From JASHVB01 sp049522565 (GTDB lineage: Bacteria > Pseudomonadota > Alphaproteobacteria > Acetobacterales > Acetobacteraceae), in the NCBI GenBank assembly GCA_049522565.1, contig JBEKNT010000319.1, positions 1-8,134 of the forward strand: 8,134 bases of DNA, written 5' to 3'. The notes under the pieces are model-generated. The model was given only the letters and a program-made list of their open reading frames with translations. It was not told where the DNA came from and ran no database searches. Position numbers and translations under genes: made by a program. This document shows, piece after piece, positions 6,001 through 8,134 of this stretch (the first letter of the stretch is position 1; every line of letters begins with the position of its first letter).

Positions 6001-8134
6001 TGAACGATGCGAACCAGATCTCGAACCTTGGCAGCGCCGGCGTCGGCGTCAGTGCCGAGGGTGCGATTGCGCTGACCAATACGCCGTCGCTGACGGTGAA
6101 CGGCACTGTGGTGTCCGCGCATGGCACGATCGGCATCATCAACACGGGCAGCGTCACCAACAATTCCGTGGTGAACGCGGTGGCGTCCAACGCCACCATT
6201 GTTTCGTCGCAGGGCAATATCACCAACAATGATTCGATCCTTGCGGATGACGACGTTATCCTGACCGCTACATCAGGCACGATCACCAACGGCGATCTTA
6301 TCTCGGCCGGATTCGATGCGATCCTGTCTGGCACTAGCATCTTCAATAACGGTTTCATAATTGCCGGGCACGATGCCCTGCTTACGGCGAGCCTGGGCGA
6401 TATCGACAACGACGACCTGATTACGGCGGGCAACATCGCTACCCTGACCGCGAACGGCATTACCACCGTGACAACGGGCGGCGTGATAAGGGACGGCGGC
6501 TCGATCAACAACGCCACCGGCGCGACAATCACCGCCGCGGGTGCCGGCTCGGCCATTGCTCCGACCGTCTCACTGGTCGCGCAAGCCGGCACGATCTTCG
6601 ATGCAGCGGGCGGGACGATCTCTGCGACCGGCGCCACCGGCAACGTGCAGCTTGTTGCGAGCAACACGATTGTCGGTGACATCACGGTCGCCGGTGTGAT
6701 CACTGCCAATGGCTCCGGCGGCCTGGTAGGCCTGACCGCGGGCAGTTCGATCAACCAAAACGGCGGCTCGATCATTGCCGGCGGCCCGGGCACGAGCGTG
6801 AGCGGCACGTTGATCCCCAGCGTCTCGCTGGTGGCGCAGACCGGCACGATCGGTCAGGCCACGACCGGTACGATCCTGGCGACCAACAACGCGGGCACCA
6901 TCGCGTTGACCGCCAGCGCGCTGGATATCGACACGGCGGGCAGCATCGGCGCGACCGGGACCGCGGGCGTCGTGGACCTGACAGCCAAGGGCGCGATCAA
7001 CCAGACGGCAGGCGTGATCGCGGCCGGCTCGACCGGCGACACCACCACTGCCGGAACGCCGAACGTCACGTTGCTGGCGCAGACCGGCACCATCGCGCAG
7101 TCATCCGGCGCGGCGATCCTGGCGAACAATACCGCCGGGACCATCGCGGTCACGGCGACGGCGTCGAGCATAACGACCAGCGGCAGCGTCATCGCCGGCG
7201 GCGCCGCGGGGACGGTCGATGTGACCGCGGGGACCTCGATCACGCAGTTGGCGGGGACGATCCTCGCCGGCGGCACCGGCACGATCTCGGCGGCCGGAAC
7301 GGCCACACCGAATCTGTGGCTGGTGGCGAATGGCGGCACGATCGGGCAGGCGGCGGGGGCGTTGATCGCGGCGCCCAACGCGGCGGGCGTGATCAAGCTC
7401 AATGCCACCGGCGACATCGATTTCGCCGGCTCGATCGAGGCTCCCGGCAGCGCCGCCGGCGTGGCGCTGTTCTCCGGCGGCACCATCGCCGAAACCGCCG
7501 CGACCGGCATTCTCCAGGCCGCGACCTTGATCGGCGGGGCCGCCTACGGCGCGACGCTGGCTTCCACGTCGGGGACCGGCAACCAGGTGGCCAATCTCGG
7601 TTCCTTCAACACCGGGACGGTCGGCGCCGGCAACTTCGTGCTGGTCAGCGGCGAGAGCCTGACCGTGATCGCTCCGGTGATCGCGGAAACCGGTTCGATC
7701 GCCATCACCGCCAACAATGGGAGCAGCCTGAGCAATAATTCGACGATCCAGGCGGACACCAGCGCGACTCTGCTGGCGGCGGACAGCGTCAACAATACCG
7801 GGTCGGTGATCGCACAGGGGGGCACGGTTTCGGTAACGGCCACGGCCGGCACGCTGGATACCAGCGGCCTGATCCAGGGAAGCACCAGCGCGACGTTGCA
7901 GTCCCAGGGCGACCTTACCAACAGCGGCTCGGTGATCGCGCTCGCCAACGACGTGTCGATCACGTCGACGGCTGGGTCGATCACGAACAACTTCGCCAGC
8001 GCGTTCGGCAATGCGACGCTGACGGCGGGGACCGACATCACCAACACCCTGGTCCAGGCCGGATCGAATGCGTTGCTGTCGGCGGGCGGCAATATCGACA
8101 ACAGCAGCGTCGTGGCGGGTGCCAATGCGACGTT
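1..8134 (+). CDS. Internal fragment of a giant beta-helix surface exoprotein/adhesin (filamentous haemagglutinin-like), open at both ends
   Basis: One frame, with codons starting at base 3, is open for 2,710 codons with no stop. The first two bases and the last two belong to split codons. The five in-frame ATG codons all fall inside repeat units, so none is a plausible start. The translation is dominated by G, A, T, S, V, I, N and L, in strand-turn-strand units of about 20-25 residues with stacked Asn and Gly, as expected for a right-handed beta-helix. Larger repeats (A, B, C, D and two short-coil ladders) are built on these coils. Known families with this pattern are two-partner-secretion exoproteins (FhaB/HMW type) and autotransporter passengers, which act outside the cell in adhesion, aggregation or contact inhibition. 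I infer a secreted adhesin. No secretion domain, translocator, RTX nonapeptide or enzyme motif is visible. A type I-secreted adhesin or an S-layer-like protein remains possible. The reading frame is certain, the structural class likely, and the exact role unknown. Confidence 0.9.
3..218 (+). repeat. Repeat A0: C-terminal part of a ~200-residue superrepeat
   Basis: Residues 1-72 align with the back half of A1. TISED at residues 1-5 matches the V-T-E-S of A1 (E4 and E203 are 199 residues apart). NAIGTL at base 108 corresponds to NSIGTLG at base 681. The segment contains the clearest form of the recurring box, with GNFVL followed by LTVAGLI (bases 108-194). The front half lies upstream of the window, so the array probably continues that way. 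The alignment is by eye and identity is moderate. Confidence 0.6.
219..806 (+). repeat. Repeat A1 (196 residues)
   Basis: The unit runs from AFIEEAASQGLSF to just before IFLQEAAGQALSF, where A2 starts. Landmarks in order are TIGLVADSLTVAAS, then VEIAP (366-380), a Y-H-D loop (489-497), RLDANGP (582-602) with V-T-E-S following, and NSIGTLG (681). VEIAP and LDANG both recur 204 residues later in A2. The protein match is strong and the DNA is also close, for example 20 of 21 bases around the LDANGP codons, so this is a fairly recent duplication. Each unit should form roughly eight to ten beta-helix coils, which is my inference from its length. Confidence 0.85.
807..1400 (+). repeat. Repeat A2 (~198 residues)
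   Basis: This is the second full copy of the unit. It starts with IFLQEAAGQALSF and continues through TIGLVADTLSVAAS, VEIAP (I at 984), the Y-H-D loop (1095-1103) and RLDANGP (D at 1200) to NAIDVLS (1305), the counterpart of NSIGTLG in A1. It has about six to eight extra residues before VEIAP (around N-T-G-S-V-V and the GGPSVGV stretch), which explains the landmark spacing of 204 against 196. Its tail grades into the next coil ladder, so the end is approximate. Confidence 0.82.
1401..2096 (+). repeat. Ladder of ~20-residue beta-helix coils with a T-Q-x-x-G-x-I mark
   Basis: Six related marks are in register: FTQNGGLINA (1590), VTQNGGTIAA (1650), FSQTAGAITS (1731), VNQGGGTVAA (1851), VTQTAGTLSA (1914) and FTESGSAAIAG (1977). 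Their spacings are 20, 27, 40 (two coils), 21 and 21 residues. That is the spacing of single beta-helix turns, with the polar Q/N probably stacking at a turn. The same mark returns in the D repeats (SINQNGG, AINQTAG, SITQLAG), which links the two regions. The first part (1401-1586) includes a lone Cys (493, base 1479) and ordinary helix coils. Confidence 0.75.
2097..2198 (+). other. C-x-C motif followed by a Pro/Ser/Thr-rich hinge
   Basis: Cys699 and Cys701 (TGC at 2097 and 2103) end a beta-helix segment. They are followed by about 30 residues rich in Pro, Ser, Thr and Gly, including TPSFPTPPTPGAP (2145-2183). No other stretch of the window is so proline-rich, and it cannot easily continue the helix. 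It therefore probably separates two beta-helix domains as a flexible or extended linker. The base composition falls immediately downstream (2191-2290, about 48% GC by hand count), consistent with a domain junction made by fusion. The domain-break role is inferred. Confidence 0.7.
2199..2657 (+). other. Entry segment of the second beta-helix domain
   Basis: This stretch starts the helix again after the hinge. It opens with YFIEITQPTITIGQNHSL and W751 (base 2253), less Gly/Ala-rich than the rest, and then carries a clear copy of the recurring box, NKVGHLG to LTVVGTV (2364-2453). Tyrosines are locally enriched near 2523-2550 (T-Y-T-V-P-Y-N-T-Y). It could act as a cap for the downstream helix. 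I do not recognise a named domain. Confidence 0.5.
2658..3470 (+). repeat. Repeat B1 (~271 residues)
   Basis: Landmarks are ILLQTDNLILSSG (2661), VAIAP (2754-2768), TLVLGSL (2898-2918), LVLDATG (3006-3026) with VQET following, and NTIAEIG (3147). Each has a counterpart in B2 at +813, +795, +810, +813 and +792 bases. The order (ADSL-like, xIAP, LDATG, N-x-I-x-x-x-G) is the same as in the A repeats, so A and B are probably ancient copies of one unit, with B longer by an insertion after the LDATG part. The alignment is by eye. Confidence 0.72.
3471..4100 (+). repeat. Repeat B2 (~210 residues, diverged tail)
   Basis: This is the second B unit: LITLQADSLSIASSG (3471), VAIAP (3549-3563) with TSGRTISID following, TLVLGSL (3708-3728), FYSTGDVVET (from 3822) and NAFSNLGNLAT (3939). 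Its ADSLSIASSG is closer to ADSLTVAASG of A1 than B1's version is, which supports common descent of A and B. The tail after 3970 passes directly into C1, so this unit is shorter than B1. Confidence 0.7.
4101..5153 (+). repeat. Repeat C1 (351 residues)
   Basis: The unit begins with Y-AEIDV (4101-4118) and runs through VYLRSGDTNTASF, NRIADLG (4530), FVLHDGEALVVVGSV (4572-4616), GITIAVAPPGS, LEATGNVYETGSGSIS (from 4740) and QAGAIPDTE (4848) to NNVSYVTNV (4953). Every landmark recurs in order in C2. Offsets range from 351 to 368 residues, the variation coming from small insertions, including about 15 residues after S-I-S (S-G-G-T-F-T-V-P-G-G) that C2 lacks. It holds an R-G-D tripeptide at 4473-4481. 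Confidence 0.8.
5154..6110 (+). repeat. Repeat C2 (~319 residues)
   Basis: This unit matches C1 throughout: F-AEIDV (5154-5171), VTLRSGNSTTAG (5241), NQIGTL (5607), FMLRDGRTLIVTGPV (5667-5711), GISIAVVPGSG, LQATGNIVQSAGSIS (from 5844), QAGAIPNTE (5907) and NQISNLG (6012). It differs by a C-x3-C pair (Cys1795 and Cys1799, 5385-5399) in a Tyr/Ala-rich loop, and by an extra D-D-P-Q segment inserted in the recurring box before FMLRDG. It ends at LTVNGTV (6090-6110), where the composition changes sharply. Confidence 0.8.
6129..6434 (+). repeat. Haemagglutinin-like ladder 1: five 19-21-residue coils
   Basis: Coils start at 6129, 6192, 6252, 6315 and 6372, and a sixth partial one at 6435, giving lengths of 21, 20, 21, 19 and 21 residues. 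Each follows the plan [AD]-x-[IL]-[LV]-x-x-x-x-G-x-I-x-N-x-x-x-[IL]-x-A-G, for example DALLTASLGDIDNDDLITAG. This is the classic pattern of filamentous-haemagglutinin repeats. The DNA is distinctly poorer in GC here (about 51% over 6181-6360 by hand count) and uses ATA, CTT, TCT and ACT codons that are rare elsewhere. Bases 6435-6566 are a looser continuation (I-N-N-A-T-G-A-T) leading into D1. Confidence 0.8.
6567..6821 (+). repeat. Repeat D1 (85 residues)
   Basis: This is the first of four tandem units. It starts VSLVAQAGTIFDAAGGTI, continues with VQLVASNTIVGDITVAG and ends with the TAGSSINQNGGSII coil and a GGPGTSVSGTLIPS loop. Internally it is three beta-helix coils of 22-26 residues, each with a V-x-L-x-A core, plus a variable Gly/Ser/Thr/Pro loop that closes the unit. 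It is the most diverged of the first three units, with F-D-A-A in place of the G/A-Q-x-x of the others. Confidence 0.8.
6822..7064 (+). repeat. Repeat D2 (81 residues)
   Basis: This unit opens VSLVAQTGTIGQATTGTI, continues IALTASALDIDTAGSIG and VVDLTAKGAINQTAGVI, and closes with a Thr-rich loop (S-T-G-D-T-T-T-A-G-T-P-N). It is the best match to D3: 16 consecutive bases, covering the codons for L-A-Q-T-G-T, are identical between the two starts. Its three-coil structure is regular. Confidence 0.85.
7065..7313 (+). repeat. Repeat D3 (83 residues)
   Basis: This unit opens VTLLAQTGTIAQSSGAAI, continues IAVTATASSITTSGSVI and VDVTAGTSITQLAGTI, and closes with an A-G-T-A-T-P-N loop like the T-A-G-T-P-N end of D2. 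The TxPN ending shared by D2 and D3 but not D1 suggests that the last duplications occurred in this part of the array. Confidence 0.85.
7314..7562 (+). repeat. Repeat D4 (~83 residues, diverged last unit)
   Basis: This unit opens LWLVANGGTIGQAAGALI, continues IKLNATGDIDFAGSIEA and VALFSGGTIAETAATGIL. The expected closing loop is replaced by ATLIGGAAYGATLAS. The core Q of AQ is lost (A-N instead), and the third coil has I-A-E-T rather than I-N-Q. Decay at the end of an array is usual for tandem repeats. Confidence 0.75.
7563..7700 (+). other. Connecting module with a copy of the recurring box
   Basis: This short connector between the D array and the second haemagglutinin-like ladder carries NQVANLGSF, then GNFVLVSGESLTVIAPV (7581-7679). 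This is one of the best-preserved forms of the box found elsewhere at 108, 2364, 4530 and 5607. It is likely one or two beta-helix coils. Confidence 0.6.
7701..8134 (+). repeat. Haemagglutinin-like ladder 2: at least seven 19-22-residue coils, continuing past the window
   Basis: Coils start at 7701, 7764, 7824, 7890, 7950, 8013, 8070 and 8127, with lengths 21, 20, 22, 20, 21, 19 and 19 residues and the eighth cut by the window edge. The plan is A-T-L-x-A-x-x-x-I-x-N-x-x-x-[VI]-x-A-x-x-N, for example ALLSAGGNIDNSSVVAGAN. It belongs to the same repeat class as 6129-6434 but is GC-rich, like the rest of the gene. The regular ladder still running at the edge says the protein continues well downstream. 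Confidence 0.82.

Larger units (their letters stand above)
108..7679 (+). repeat. Dispersed box: N-x-[IV]-x-x-[LI]-G, then G-x-F-x-L, then L-x-V-x-[GA]-x-V
   Basis: A box of about 29-35 residues recurs inside otherwise different modules. Clear copies are at 108-194, 2364-2453, 4530-4616, 5607-5711, 6012-6110 and 7581-7679. Weaker or partial copies start at 681, 1305, 3147 and 3939. Conserved points are the initial Asn, the hydrophobic residues around L-G, a Gly-Asn/Gly-Phe step into an F-x-L strand, and a closing L-x-V strand. It appears to be a two-coil structural element reused through the protein. Gaps between copies are irregular. Confidence 0.65.

Noticed and set aside
2562..6122. Antisense open frame of 1,186 codons
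   Set aside because: Its codons lie exactly opposite the sense codons, so a stop there needs a sense TTA, CTA or TCA. These are nearly absent because of the strong G/C third-position bias, and the frame ends exactly at the sense TCA at 2562. The product is an Arg/Gly/Asp/His-rich composition with no domain.
5777..6847. Antisense open frame of 356 codons, and a similar one at 2543-3814
   Set aside because: These are Pro/Val/Ala/Thr-rich mirror images of the sense repeats. They have no start context or recognisable motif and overlap fully with the well-supported sense frame.
6567..7562. Tandem units considered as a CRISPR-like or satellite array
   Set aside because: Units are 243-255 bases, a multiple of three, diverged at DNA level but conserved as protein. 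They are coding repeats.
3..8132. RTX calcium-binding adhesin (type I secretion)
   Set aside because: No GGxGxDxLx nonapeptides occur. Gly-rich runs here lack the periodic Asp.

Overview
The whole window lies inside one very large protein-coding gene on the + strand. Reading from base 3, one frame stays open to the last complete codon (bases 8130-8132): 2,710 codons with no stop, no credible start and no intergenic gap. Neither end of the gene is present. Residue n begins at base 3n, and residue numbers below use this scheme.

The product is low-complexity, rich in Gly, Ala, Thr, Ser, Val, Ile, Asn and Leu. It has only about seven Lys and five Cys, and is built almost wholly of short V/I/L-alternating segments that look like coils of a right-handed beta-helix. 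This is the architecture of secreted giant adhesins of the filamentous-haemagglutinin type (two-partner secretion, type Vb) or of autotransporter passengers. The diagnostic N-terminal secretion domain, the C-terminus and any transporter gene lie outside the window, so the secretion route is inferred.

Layout: (1) 3-1400, a partial copy and two full copies (A0, A1, A2) of a ~200-residue repeat; (2) 1401-2096, a ladder of ~20-residue coils marked by T-Q-x-x-G-x-I; (3) 2097-2198, a C-x-C motif and a Pro/Ser/Thr-rich hinge; (4) 2199-2657, an entry segment into the next helix; (5) 2658-4100, two ~270-residue repeats (B1, B2), diverged relatives of A; (6) 4101-6110, two ~351-368-residue repeats (C1, C2); (7) 6129-6434, five haemagglutinin-like coils of 19-21 residues in a locally low-GC patch; (8) 6567-7562, four tandem 81-85-residue repeats (D1-D4); (9) 7563-7700, a connecting module; (10) 7701-8134, at least seven more 19-22-residue haemagglutinin-like coils running off the window end. 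A box of the form N-x-I-x-x-L-G followed by G-N-F-x-L and L-x-V-x-G-x-V recurs through nearly all modules.

The DNA is GC-rich (roughly mid-60s % by eye, with G/C strongly preferred at third positions), which fits a high-GC proteobacterium. An alphaproteobacterium such as Acetobacteraceae or a Methylobacterium/Bradyrhizobium-like lineage is a low-confidence guess from the style of the repeats. I see no RNA gene, mobile element, CRISPR array, promoter or terminator. The interest lies in the nested repeat architecture, not in a multi-gene system.
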